A stretch of 35,474 nucleotides of DNA. Origin: Lachnospiraceae bacterium. Lineage in GTDB: Bacteria; Bacillota; Clostridia; Lachnospirales; Lachnospiraceae. Positions 23,489-31,318 of the stretch are shown here, in pieces. Where the stretch lies: positions 1 to 35,474 of the forward strand of contig JAFUAE010000067.1 of assembly GCA_017460845.1 (NCBI GenBank). The letters run 5' to 3'. The notes under the pieces were generated by a model. The model worked only from the letters and a program-made list of their open reading frames with translations. It searched no databases and was not told the origin of the DNA. Position 1 is the first letter of the stretch; each line of letters begins with the position of its first letter. A program made the translations under genes and the position numbers.

Positions 23489-23867
23489 CTATAAATGTCC
23501 GCCTCCGGCACATTTATAAGTAGGTTTTTGGATGCCGTACCTATAAGACAGATTTTTATAACAATTTATCACCATGTTTTTCTTCAAGCGTTCAGAATTT
23601 CTGCAAAACACTCTTTTTTATAGGTATGGCTAATCTATAAAATCTGCAGAACTTCCATTTTTATAACCATGCCAGTGCTATAAATCATGGCCTTATACAT
23701 TATTTATAGGAAGCATCCTTTAAATGATGCCTATAAAAAAAGTGCAGAACCATTCTTATAGGTCAAGCGTCAAAAAGGCTGGTTATAAGGCAGGGCATAG
23801 AGCAGATCTTATAGGACAGGTCGAATTACAGTGGTTATAAATCAAGGCTATTACAGTTCCTTATAGG
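23489..23867. repeat. Array of TTATAR/CTATAA motifs, often spaced 25-27 bp
   Basis: (C/T)TATA(A/G) motifs lie at 23489, 23514, 23541, 23556, 23618, 23635, 23661, 23678, 23693, 23704, 23731, 23756, 23783, 23809, 23835 and 23861. Nine of the fifteen steps are 25-27 bp, and the last seven in a row are (23704 to 23861). Sequence between motifs is not conserved. Several motifs pair as inverted repeats, for instance TTATAGG-AA-GCATC with GATGC-CTATAA (23704-23736). No open reading frame. Confidence 0.8.
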
Positions 23868-24010
23868 TTAGAGCAGGTTAGGTTAGGTTAGGTCAGTTCA
23901 GTTTAAGGCAGGTTAGGTCAGTTCAGTTTAAGGCAGGGCAGGTCAGTTCAGTTTAAGGCAGGGCAGGTTAGGTCAGTTTAGGGCAGGGCAGGTTAGGGCA
24001 TGTTAGCTCA
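23868..24010. repeat. Pentamer-based 25-bp tandem array ending at the EamA stop
   Basis: Pentamers GGTTA, GGTCA, GTTCA, GTTTA, AGGCA and GGGCA are organised into a 25-bp higher unit starting at 23891, 23916 and 23941, then degraded copies to about 24010. It reaches the stop codon of the minus-strand EamA gene (24013-24015). Confidence 0.85.
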
Positions 24011-24012
24011 GG

Positions 24013-24861
24013 TCAGCTCCGGAACTGGATCAGGGACGCCGCGATCAGCAGCACGTATGCGATGAGACTGTAATGCGACGGAATCTGCCCGAAGAAGGCC
24101 AGTCCCATGACCGCACTGAAGATAATCTGTGTAAAGTCGAAAATGGAGATTTCCTTTGGCGGCGCATAACGGAACGCAGCCGTCATTGCATATTGTCCGA
24201 TCGTACTGCTCATGCCTGCACAAATCATGATCAGGACCTGACGGACCGTCATCGGGTGCCAGTGGCCGATACACGAGATCACCGCCACTGCCGTAGAGAT
24301 CGTGCAGAACCAGAATACGATCACGGAGCTGTCAACATTTCCCCGTTTCCGCATCATACGGAGCGCATTATGTACGACGCCTGTCGCCGCCCCGCTCATG
24401 AGAGCGATAAAGGAAGCAAAGCCGACGGTCTCCAGGTTCGGAACGATCAGGAACATGCTTCCGGCAAATGCGACCAGCACGCTGAGCAGCTGCCCGCGGC
24501 TGAGCGTATCCCCGAAAAAGACAATTGCAAACAGGACTGCAAAGAACGGACCGGTTTTGTTCAGGGAGCTTGCACTCGCCAGCGGAAGGTGGTCGATCCC
24601 GTAATAATTACAGTAGACGGCGACGATTCCGAACAGGATCCTCAGCGCAAGCGGAAATCTGCATTCCTTATCCACGCCGATCCCGATCCTTCCGTGGAGG
24701 ATCGCAGCCAGGGATACCACCATGGCGACCGCATTCCGGAATACCGCTTTCTGATAGAAAGGAATGTCTCCTGCAAGCTGAACAAATAAACCCATCAGCG
24801 CAAAGAAGAATGCTGAGAAAATGATGAGCATGATTCCTTTTCTTTTATTTCCTGCTACCAT
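24013..24861 (-). CDS. EamA/DMT-superfamily transporter
   Basis: 282 residues with ten predicted helices in two homologous EamA halves (about 8-140 and 150-280). Segments such as 'FSAFFFALMGLFVQLAG', 'PLASASSLNKTGPFFAVLFAIVFFGD' and 'FDFTQIIFSAVMGLAFFGQIP' are DMT-like. Such proteins export or import metabolites; the substrate cannot be inferred. The upstream ribosome site is weak and an ATG 30 nt further in is preceded by AAAAGGAATC, so the start is uncertain. Last member of the second minus-strand cluster, but separated from the sialidase-like gene by about 400 nt. Confidence 0.87.
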   Translation of the reverse strand: MVAGNKRKGIMLIIFSAFFFALMGLFVQLAGDIPFYQKAVFRNAVAMVVSLAAILHGRIGIGVDKECRFPLALRILFGIVAVYCNYYGIDHLPLASASSLNKTGPFFAVLFAIVFFGDTLSRGQLLSVLVAFAGSMFLIVPNLETVGFASFIALMSGAATGVVHNALRMMRKRGNVDSSVIVFWFCTISTAVAVISCIGHWHPMTVRQVLIMICAGMSSTIGQYAMTAAFRYAPPKEISIFDFTQIIFSAVMGLAFFGQIPSHYSLIAYVLLIAASLIQFRS

Positions 24862-25184
24862 ACTTACTGCTCTCTGTTCTTTCTTATTAGATTCCCTTTT
24901 GGATCCGGACGGATATCTCTTTATCCCAAAAAATACTTCTTTGAGGCCGGACGGATCCTTTTTCTATCTGATCAGATCCCTTTCGGATCCCCCGGGATCC
25001 GCTTCTGATCTGTATGAATCCCGGCCTTTATCAAGTTTTCTCCTTCATTCAGAAATACAGCCGGCTGAAATTCAGTCCCGGCTGTATTCCCTGGCGGGCG
25101 TTTACCCGCCTCTATAGAAATATATGAAAAAGAACTTGCTTTGTAAACTGCTAATTTAGCATGTAAATACGCTGTACGACTGCT
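24862..25184. other. Gene-free spacer with hairpins
   Basis: Repeated GGATCC/GGACGGATCC motifs (24899-24960 and 24983-25000) and a perfect AATACAGCCGG/CCGGCTGTATT stem (25054-25088), plus GGCGGG-CGTTTA-CCCGCC (25093-25110). The latter two could terminate minus-strand transcription after the sialidase-like gene, though no strong T-run follows. No gene seen. Confidence 0.5.
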
Positions 25185-25298
25185 CAGATCGTGATTGCTG
25201 CCGTCGGATGACAGGTCCCGATCAAATCATCATTGCGACGGACAGATGACAGACCCCGATCAGATCGTGATCGCCGCCGTCGGATTATAGACGCCGAC
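25185..25298. repeat. 38-bp tandem repeat spanning the stop of the sialidase-like gene
   Basis: Units at 25185-25222, 25223-25260 and 25261-25298, each starting CA(G/A)ATC. Unit 3 is the true 3' end of the gene (TVAAITI, stop at 25260-25262); units 1 and 2 lie downstream as diverged copies, unit 1 keeping GATGACAG and CAGATCGTGAT(T/C)GC. Confidence 0.9.
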
Positions 25299-26438
25299 CT
25301 TCTGCCGCTTTGCGCCGGCGACATCTTCCTCCGTGAAGCTCATCCACTTCACACCGCGCCTGGTCTGGTATGCGAATGCCAGATGCAGCCTTCCGTCCCT
25401 CGCCTGCATGATGTAAGGATACTCATACTGGCGGTTGTTGGTGCGGTTTTCCTCCCCCATGTAGCCCTCGCCAAGCTCCATATAGCGGATCAGCGGGAAG
25501 GTCAGGCCGCCGTCCTCTGACAGGGCGACCGCCACCGGGCAGCGAAGCCCCGGCCATGCTGCCTTTCCCTTGACCGGCTCCGGCGTGCAGGTCGGATTGT
25601 ATGCGACTGCGACTCTGCCGCTGTTTAAGCGGATCGCGCTGATACTGGAGTTATTGTTCGGAAGCGGCGTGGGCTTCGGTACGCTCCAGGTATCGCCGAA
25701 ATCAAAGGATTCGCTTCTGTAAATGAAATCTGCCTCACGGCTGCGCATAAACGCCGCCAGATGCCCGCGGAACTCTCCGTCTTTATCTATAAGCTCAACT
25801 ACATTCGGATGGACTCTTCCATTGCTTCCGGGCATATCGACCTGTCTCCAGGTCTTTCCCTGGTCGTCCGAGATCTGGAAGACCGAAGGGTCTCCGGAAA
25901 GTCCGTCCGCGCTGTCCGTGCAGATCCAGTTGCCGAAGATCCATCTGCCGTTGGAAAGCACCTGGATCGGCTGCCTGCAGAAGGTGCCTTCTCTCGGGAA
26001 GATCGTCTCCGCTTCGCTCCAGGTCCTGCCGCCATCACGGCTGACCTGTTTTTTGACTACCGAGGTAAACTGCATGTTGTCCTTATCGGGGCGGCGTCCT
26101 TCCTGGCTCGTATACATTGCCCAGATCTCGCCTCCCGGTGCCGCAAACATGCCCGGGTTCTGCTCGCTCCGTTCCGGATCGGAAGAAACATCGATCGGCT
26201 CGCTCCACTGATCGCTGTCCTTGTCCAGACGGCTTAAGATTACATGGCAGTCCGCACTGCCCTCATAGGTTCCCGCGAACCAGCAGCAGAGCAGATCTCC
26301 CGCTTCCGTTTCAAGCAGGGCCGGTCCGTGTGCCGTTGCAAATGGTCCCGGCGGCAGCATTGCCTCAACAGTACCCATTACAGCATTTTCATAAACTCTG
26401 CCGTCCGGAGTCAGACCCTGTAAGACTGTGTACTTCAT
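25260..26438 (-). CDS. Intracellular sialidase-like (BNR/Asp-box beta-propeller) protein
   Basis: 392 residues of the BNR_2-type six-bladed propeller. Asp-box motifs SRDGGRTWS, SDDQGKTWRQ, SFDFGDTWSV and SEDGGLTFPL are spaced along the chain, and an N-terminal 'HGPALLETEAGDLLCCWFAG' is characteristic. There is no signal peptide or membrane anchor, so it acts in the cytoplasm, unlike secreted sialidases. The ATG at 26438 is preferred: GAGAGGG lies 6 nt before it, while the ATG 15 nt upstream has none. It lies downstream of the flavoprotein and TAXI transporter genes. A glycosidase role on an imported sugar-acid conjugate is possible, but family annotation is not proof of sialidase activity. 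The 3' end is a repeat unit (38 bp, three copies). Confidence 0.8.
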   Translation of the reverse strand: MKYTVLQGLTPDGRVYENAVMGTVEAMLPPGPFATAHGPALLETEAGDLLCCWFAGTYEGSADCHVILSRLDKDSDQWSEPIDVSSDPERSEQNPGMFAAPGGEIWAMYTSQEGRRPDKDNMQFTSVVKKQVSRDGGRTWSEAETIFPREGTFCRQPIQVLSNGRWIFGNWICTDSADGLSGDPSVFQISDDQGKTWRQVDMPGSNGRVHPNVVELIDKDGEFRGHLAAFMRSREADFIYRSESFDFGDTWSVPKPTPLPNNNSSISAIRLNSGRVAVAYNPTCTPEPVKGKAAWPGLRCPVAVALSEDGGLTFPLIRYMELGEGYMGEENRTNNRQYEYPYIMQARDGRLHLAFAYQTRRGVKWMSFTEEDVAGAKRQKVGVYNPTAAITI

Positions 26439-26569
26439 TCCATTCCCTCTCATAGAATTAACTGTTTTTTTTGCAGCACATCCATACTACTATGCTGACT
26501 GTATGATTTAAAGCCTTAAGCTGCAGGAATTCCCGTTTCCCGGGCAGCCAGCCTCTTCAGCCTGCGTCT

Positions 26570-28102
26570 TCAGTTCGCCGCAATGACACTGTTTCGTCCG
26601 TCAAATGCCGGATCCGTCTCCGGATAATCCAGACGGTTGTGTGTGCCCCTGCTCTCCGTCCTCCAGAGCGCCGCTTTCAGGATCGCAAGAAGCGCCGCTG
26701 CGCTCTGCCTTGTAAAGCTGTCCTTATCAAGCTCTCCGGAAGCAGTCATTTCGTCCAGACGGGAAATCCCTGCCAAAAGCGCCTCTCCGTTTCGGAAAAT
26801 CCCGAGCTTTTCGGCGCCGATCTGCTGGATTTCCGGGAAATATTTCGCCCGTACCTCCGGATCCTCCCGATACCTGACCGGCTGCTCTGACGGAACAAAG
26901 TCGTCCCCGCCTGCAGCCGCACTGAAAATGCCTTCGGCGCAGAGCATGCCGCTCACAGCAGCCTGGCTGCCTGCATTTCCCGCAGGACGGCAGGCCCCGT
27001 GGATCCCTCCGCAGGCTTCGCCTGCTGCATACAGGCCTCTGATGGTCGACTCATAACTGCAGTCAACACGGATGCCGCCTGAAAAGCTGTGCGCCATGGG
27101 CCCGATCTCAAGCATATCCCGGTCCGGATCCACGCCTGCCGCAAGCAGCCGGTTCAAAAACCAGGGATACCCTTCAAGCACCTTTCTGCCGATCGGCCTC
27201 AGGTCCAGAAAGACTCCGCCGTGGGGACCCCCTTTTCCTGCGGCAACCTGCTTCCATGCCTCGCGGTTGATCAGGGACTTGGATGCGCCCGCCTCGCCCT
27301 GGGGGCGGACCTTCAGCAGAAACCTTTCGCCCTCGGCGTTCCTTAAAACGCCGCCCTCTCCGAGCATTGCGGTCGGTGAGGCTTCTCCGACGGCGCCTTC
27401 CGGTGCGATTGCTACCAGCGGCTCGAACTCGATAAATTCCATATCGGTCAGCTCCGCTCCCGCAAGCCCCGCCATGCCTAGTGTGTTGCCCATCACGTCA
27501 TCCGGATAGGTCGATTTGCCGAAAAGATTTCCCAGACCGCCCCAGGCAGCAACCACATACGGCGCGTAGACCTGGAACAGCTCCCCGTCCTTGCTGACTG
27601 TGAAGCCTGCAGCCCTGCCGTTTTCGGTGAGCAGGTCCACGACGCGGCAGCCTTCATGGATCTCAACGCCGCGCTCCTTCAGTGCCGGGATCAGCCGGTT
27701 CATGATTTCCACACCGATCAGGTGGGTCGTCTGGCAGAGCGATCTCGGTACGGAGTGGCCCGAGACATGCCTCAGCTTGATGCTGCCGTCCTCGTTGCGG
27801 GCGAAGTTCACGCCCCAGCGGCACAGCAGCTGATAGGTATCCAGAGACCTGGCCGCCATCCGGCTGACCAGCGCGGGATCGCTGACCCCATAGCCGGCCT
27901 GCATCATATCTTTATAATATAATTGCGGCGTATCCGCGTAAAGATTTTCAGGAAGAACAAAATTGATCGCAGCAATAAAAGGTGTGCCGCCGAAGCCATT
28001 TCCATATAATGCAATGTCTTTTATGCCAAGTTCGGTGAGGCGGGCAGCGGCTGTCAGTGCCGCAAGACCCGTTCCCGCAATTGCCACCGTATGTCTTTTC
28101 AT
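26570..28102 (-). CDS. Fumarate-reductase-like FAD-dependent oxidoreductase
   Basis: 510 residues of the flavoprotein subunit family (fumarate reductase/succinate dehydrogenase/aspartate oxidase). The N-terminal FAD motif is VAIAGTGLAALTAA; GPMAHSFSGGIRVDCSYES and YAAGEACGGIHGACRPAGNAG line the FAD and substrate sites; the C-terminal SRGTHNR is the conserved Arg/His end of the family. No heme, FMN or iron-sulfur subunit is adjacent, so it works alone or with a redox partner elsewhere. The ATG at 28102 has GAGGA before it, 10 nt after the TRAP permease stop, so it is translationally linked to it. It may reduce or oxidise an unsaturated acid that the transporter imports (inference). Confidence 0.87.
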   Translation of the reverse strand: MKRHTVAIAGTGLAALTAAARLTELGIKDIALYGNGFGGTPFIAAINFVLPENLYADTPQLYYKDMMQAGYGVSDPALVSRMAARSLDTYQLLCRWGVNFARNEDGSIKLRHVSGHSVPRSLCQTTHLIGVEIMNRLIPALKERGVEIHEGCRVVDLLTENGRAAGFTVSKDGELFQVYAPYVVAAWGGLGNLFGKSTYPDDVMGNTLGMAGLAGAELTDMEFIEFEPLVAIAPEGAVGEASPTAMLGEGGVLRNAEGERFLLKVRPQGEAGASKSLINREAWKQVAAGKGGPHGGVFLDLRPIGRKVLEGYPWFLNRLLAAGVDPDRDMLEIGPMAHSFSGGIRVDCSYESTIRGLYAAGEACGGIHGACRPAGNAGSQAAVSGMLCAEGIFSAAAGGDDFVPSEQPVRYREDPEVRAKYFPEIQQIGAEKLGIFRNGEALLAGISRLDEMTASGELDKDSFTRQSAAALLAILKAALWRTESRGTHNRLDYPETDPAFDGRNSVIAAN

Positions 28103-28112
28103 TTTTTTATCC

Positions 28113-30128
28113 TCAGGCAGCTGCTGCCTGCGTTTTCTTTGATTTGATAACACTCATTACGAGGACGGCAATACCGATCACCGCGCCCGCGATCGACGTC
28201 AGCATTTCCGGCATGATCAGCAGGATAGACGCAAGCAGAAGCAGACCCCTTTCAATTTTGCCGAGCTCGCTCTTAAAGAATCCGGAAACCACCACTGCCA
28301 GGAAGAAGGTGCCGAGTCCGAGCTGTGCAGCTGCAAGTGCAATTTCAGCAGCACTTCCCTGCAGCAGGATCGCCGGGTTATAAACGAACACAAACGGTAC
28401 CAGGAAGCCTACCATCGCGAAGGTAAAGCCCTTCAGTCCAGTCTTCATGGCGTTGGCATCCGCAATGCCGGCCGCCGTATAGGACGCCACGCAGACAGGC
28501 GGCGTGATCTGTGCCATGATGCCGTAATAGAATACGAACATATTTGCGCAGAGGTTTGCTGTCATGTCCGGCTGTCCGGATGCAAGCAGGATGGGCTTGA
28601 TACACGGAACAAACAGGATCGTGCCGACCAGATATGCCGCAACGGTCGGAAGCGCCATGCCGAGCACCATACAGCCTACCATGCCGATGAGCAGGGCCAG
28701 GAAAAGGTTGGAGGTTCCGAGCGCGCTGATCAGGTTGGACAGGTTGGTCGCCAGGGAGGTCTGGCCGGTAACGACGTTGATAATAATGCCGCAGGCTGCG
28801 GTCGGGATGGCAATGCTGGCTGCCTGCTTTGCGCCGTCCATGCAGCAGTTTCCGAGGGCCTTAATATCAATGAAATCTTCTTTGTTGACAAAGTAATTCA
28901 GTATATCACATGCAATGCAGGCAAAGATGCCGATCATGCCTGCACGCATCAGGGATGCGCCGCGGATGATCCAGATGACCAGCAGGATCGCCGGGATCAG
29001 CAGGAACAGACGCGGAATGACCTTGCGGCTGACCGTAATGGTCGCGTCAACGGATTTGTCGATCCTGCCTGCGCGCTTTGCCGCAAGGCGGTCTACCAGG
29101 ACGAAGACCGCGAAATAATATGCGAGTGCCGGAATGATGGCTGCGGTTGCGACCTTAAGGTAGCTGATGCCCAGCATTTCCGCCATGATGAAGGCGCCGA
29201 CGCCCATGATCGGCGGCATGATCTGTCCGCCCGTGGAGGCGACTGCCTCTACCGCTCCGGCTTCTTCGGGCGCATACCCGATCTTTTTCATCATCGGGAT
29301 CGTCATAACGCCTGTTGTGGCAACATTTGCAACGGCAGATCCGGAGATCATGCCCATCAGGCCGGAGGAAAGGACTGCTGCCTTTGCCGGGCCGCCCGAG
29401 GATTTATTGGAGGCCTTCATACCGATGTCGATCAGCAGCTGGCCGCCGCCGATCTCGGAGAAGAAGGCTCCGAACACCATGAAATAGAACAGGGTGCTGG
29501 CAGAGGTGTACAGCGGGGTTCCGAAGATACCGCTCTCTGTCATAACCATGCCCGCCGTGAACTGGTTCAGGAATTTCACGATGGTTGATTTCGGTTTTGT
29601 GTAGAAGATGCCCGGAAGATACGGAGAGATCCAGGCAAAAAGGATGAATGCGCCGATGAATGCGGTCAGCATCATGCCGAGCGTCCTGTATACTGCGAGC
29701 AGGAGGATCGCGATGCAGACGACCATGGCAATGTAGTCGATCGTAAGTACCGGTGAGATGCCCAGCACATAGTCGGTCAGTCTCTCATACTGGGATACGA
29801 CATACCAGAGCATATAGGCGATCCCGAGGAAACAGGGAATGTCCAGCCAGTTCATCCAGGCGTGCTTTTTCATCAGCTCCGGATCCGGTGTTTTGCCTTC
29901 CGCCTCCGCTGCCTTGCGGGTTTTTTTGCGGTAATTGTAATCCGCCGGAAAATAGATATAGACAAGTGTCAGTGCGAATACCAGGTGCAGCGGTCCCTGC
30001 AGCATCGGCGTCAGCTGTTTTACCAGTGCGATGTACATCTGGAATGCAAAAAATAATGCTGTGACGATGATTGCTGCCAGCTGCCTCATGGTCAGAGTCT
30101 TTTTGGGTTCCAAGTTCTTTTCCTCCAT
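28113..30128 (-). CDS. TRAP transporter 4TM/12TM fusion permease (TAXI type)
   Basis: About 671 residues: the N-terminal DctQ-like part and the large DctM-like part are fused, as in TAXI-associated TRAP systems. Repeated hydrophobic helices, 'GMISGSAVANVATTGVMTIPMM', 'GAVEAVASTGGQIMPPIMGVGAFIMAE' and 'LGMALPTVAAYLVGTILFVPC' mark the 12TM domain. The ATG at 30128 is chosen because the residues before it look like a non-hydrophobic leader; starts at 30230/30236 are also possible. The partner receptor is the TAXI lipoprotein at 31319. The SDR gene lies between receptor and permease, an odd order for a transport operon. Confidence 0.88.
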   Translation of the reverse strand: MEEKNLEPKKTLTMRQLAAIIVTALFFAFQMYIALVKQLTPMLQGPLHLVFALTLVYIYFPADYNYRKKTRKAAEAEGKTPDPELMKKHAWMNWLDIPCFLGIAYMLWYVVSQYERLTDYVLGISPVLTIDYIAMVVCIAILLLAVYRTLGMMLTAFIGAFILFAWISPYLPGIFYTKPKSTIVKFLNQFTAGMVMTESGIFGTPLYTSASTLFYFMVFGAFFSEIGGGQLLIDIGMKASNKSSGGPAKAAVLSSGLMGMISGSAVANVATTGVMTIPMMKKIGYAPEEAGAVEAVASTGGQIMPPIMGVGAFIMAEMLGISYLKVATAAIIPALAYYFAVFVLVDRLAAKRAGRIDKSVDATITVSRKVIPRLFLLIPAILLVIWIIRGASLMRAGMIGIFACIACDILNYFVNKEDFIDIKALGNCCMDGAKQAASIAIPTAACGIIINVVTGQTSLATNLSNLISALGTSNLFLALLIGMVGCMVLGMALPTVAAYLVGTILFVPCIKPILLASGQPDMTANLCANMFVFYYGIMAQITPPVCVASYTAAGIADANAMKTGLKGFTFAMVGFLVPFVFVYNPAILLQGSAAEIALAAAQLGLGTFFLAVVVSGFFKSELGKIERGLLLLASILLIMPEMLTSIAGAVIGIAVLVMSVIKSKKTQAAAA

Positions 30129-30272
30129 TGATGCCTGTCCTGTATGCAGGATTAACTGCAACCGACCGGCTGTTTGTTTGTTCAGCATCGTGTGATCATT
30201 CGCAATCCGGCCTTCGGCCTTCTTGCTCATGTTCACACCGTCTGCTGCGCAGACCCCCGGCCTGAACCCGCT

Positions 30273-30299
30273 CCTGAGCTCATGTAAACATGGCTCAGG
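30273..30299. other. Stem-loop between the SDR and TRAP permease genes
   Basis: CCTGAGC...ATGT-AA-ACAT...GCTCAGG (7-bp outer arms, 4-bp inner). No T-run on the minus side, so a translation or mRNA stability element is as likely as a terminator. Confidence 0.4.
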
Positions 30300-30332
30300 C
30301 CGGCTTCATTCCGGATGCTGAACAGTTACAGT

Positions 30333-31085
30333 TTAGTTCATGTATTTCCCGCCGTTGACATTGATGCTTTCGCCGCAGATGAAGGCGGCCATGTCGGAGG
30401 CGAGGAATACGGCAACATTTGCAACGTCTTCTCCCGTGCCGAGCCGGTGCATCGGAATGGAGCTGAAGACTTTTTCACGATATTCGGGCGTCCACTGCTT
30501 CGACATGTCGGTCTCGATCGGTCCGGGGCAGATCGCATTGACGCGGATCCCCTTTCCGGCCATGTCGTACGCCAGCTTCTGCGTCAGGGAATTGATCCCG
30601 GCCTTGCTGACGCCGTAGCAAACCGACGCATTTGGGTGTGCGGTTTTTCCTGCTGATGAGGACATGTTGATGATGCTGCCCTCTCCCTGTTCCAGCATTT
30701 GCGGAATGACTTCCCTGCAGGTATAAAATGCGCCCGTCAGGTTGATCCGCAGCATACTGTCCCATTCCTCCGGGGTCACTTCCTCAAAGCTGTGCCTGCT
30801 GTTGATGCCGGCGTTATTGACCAGCACATCGATCCTGCCGTATGCATTTTTGCAGGCCTCGGCCAGCTTTTCAGCGGTATGGTACTCCCCGATGTCGCCG
30901 GATACACAGACGCACCGGACGTTCATCCGGAGGATCTCAGCCTGCAGGTCCGAAAGAGCGCCTTCCCTGCTGCCATGAATGACCAGGTCCGCTCCGTGCT
31001 CTGCAAATTTCAATGCGATCGCCTTTCCGATCCCGCGGGAGGATCCTGTGATGATCGCTGCTTTTCCCTTTAATAGTTGCGTCAT
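30333..31085 (-). CDS. Short-chain dehydrogenase/reductase (FabG-like)
   Basis: 250 residues, classical SDR. TGSSRGIG (14-21) is the NAD(P) motif, NNAG and the catalytic YGVSK (Tyr-xxx-Lys) are present, and the C-terminal end is 'GESINVNGGKYMN'. Such enzymes oxidise or reduce hydroxyl groups of sugar acids, polyols or acyl-ACP; here the transporter context suggests a catabolic dehydrogenase rather than fatty acid synthesis. AGGAG lies about 10 nt before the ATG at 31085, rather far. It lies between the TAXI binding protein and the permease. Confidence 0.88.
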   Translation of the reverse strand: MTQLLKGKAAIITGSSRGIGKAIALKFAEHGADLVIHGSREGALSDLQAEILRMNVRCVCVSGDIGEYHTAEKLAEACKNAYGRIDVLVNNAGINSRHSFEEVTPEEWDSMLRINLTGAFYTCREVIPQMLEQGEGSIINMSSSAGKTAHPNASVCYGVSKAGINSLTQKLAYDMAGKGIRVNAICPGPIETDMSKQWTPEYREKVFSSIPMHRLGTGEDVANVAVFLASDMAAFICGESINVNGGKYMN

Positions 31086-31159
31086 GGATATCCGTTCTCC
31101 TGTCCTTTTTTAATCTCAGCCTTCCGGCAGCCGCGATTCTGTCCTCAAGCTGCAAAATC

Positions 31160-31229
31160 TGTCCGGCAGCTTTCGTCTTTCTGCTTCTGTCCCGCAGCTT
31201 TCGTCTTTTTGCTTCTGTCCGGCTGTGAA
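31160..31229. repeat. 28-bp tandem repeat (2.5 units)
   Basis: TGTCCGGCAGCTTTCGTCTTT at 31160 and TGTCCCGCAGCTTTCGTCTTT at 31188, 28 bp apart, with a partial third unit at 31216. It lies upstream of the SDR gene. Confidence 0.75.
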
Positions 31230-31240
31230 TGCCTTAAGTA

Positions 31241-31290
31241 AAACCGGGCCCGGAACCCGGTCTTTCGTCTTTCCGGAATTCCGGGCCCAG
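31241..31290 (-). terminator. Terminator-like hairpin after the TAXI receptor gene
   Basis: GGGCCCGGAA (31246-31255) pairs perfectly with TTCCGGGCCC (31279-31288). On the minus strand the stem is followed by GGTTTTAC. It lies 30 nt beyond the receptor gene stop and would limit read-through to the SDR and permease genes. Confidence 0.6.
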
Positions 31291-31318
31291 CAGTTAAAAG
31301 TTGCTCTTTATGAGTGCT

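Noticed and set aside
23489-23867. CRISPR array
   Set aside because: The conserved part is only 6-7 bp, spacing is not constant throughout, and no cas gene is in the window.
23868-24010. Telomere-like repeat because of GGTTA units
   Set aside because: Pentamers are mixed and internal to a bacterial contig between two genes; a 25-bp higher unit explains them better.
24821-25117. 98-residue open frame in the spacer after the EamA gene
   Set aside because: Starts antisense inside the EamA gene and its Ser/Pro/Leu-rich translation follows repeated GGATCC motifs.
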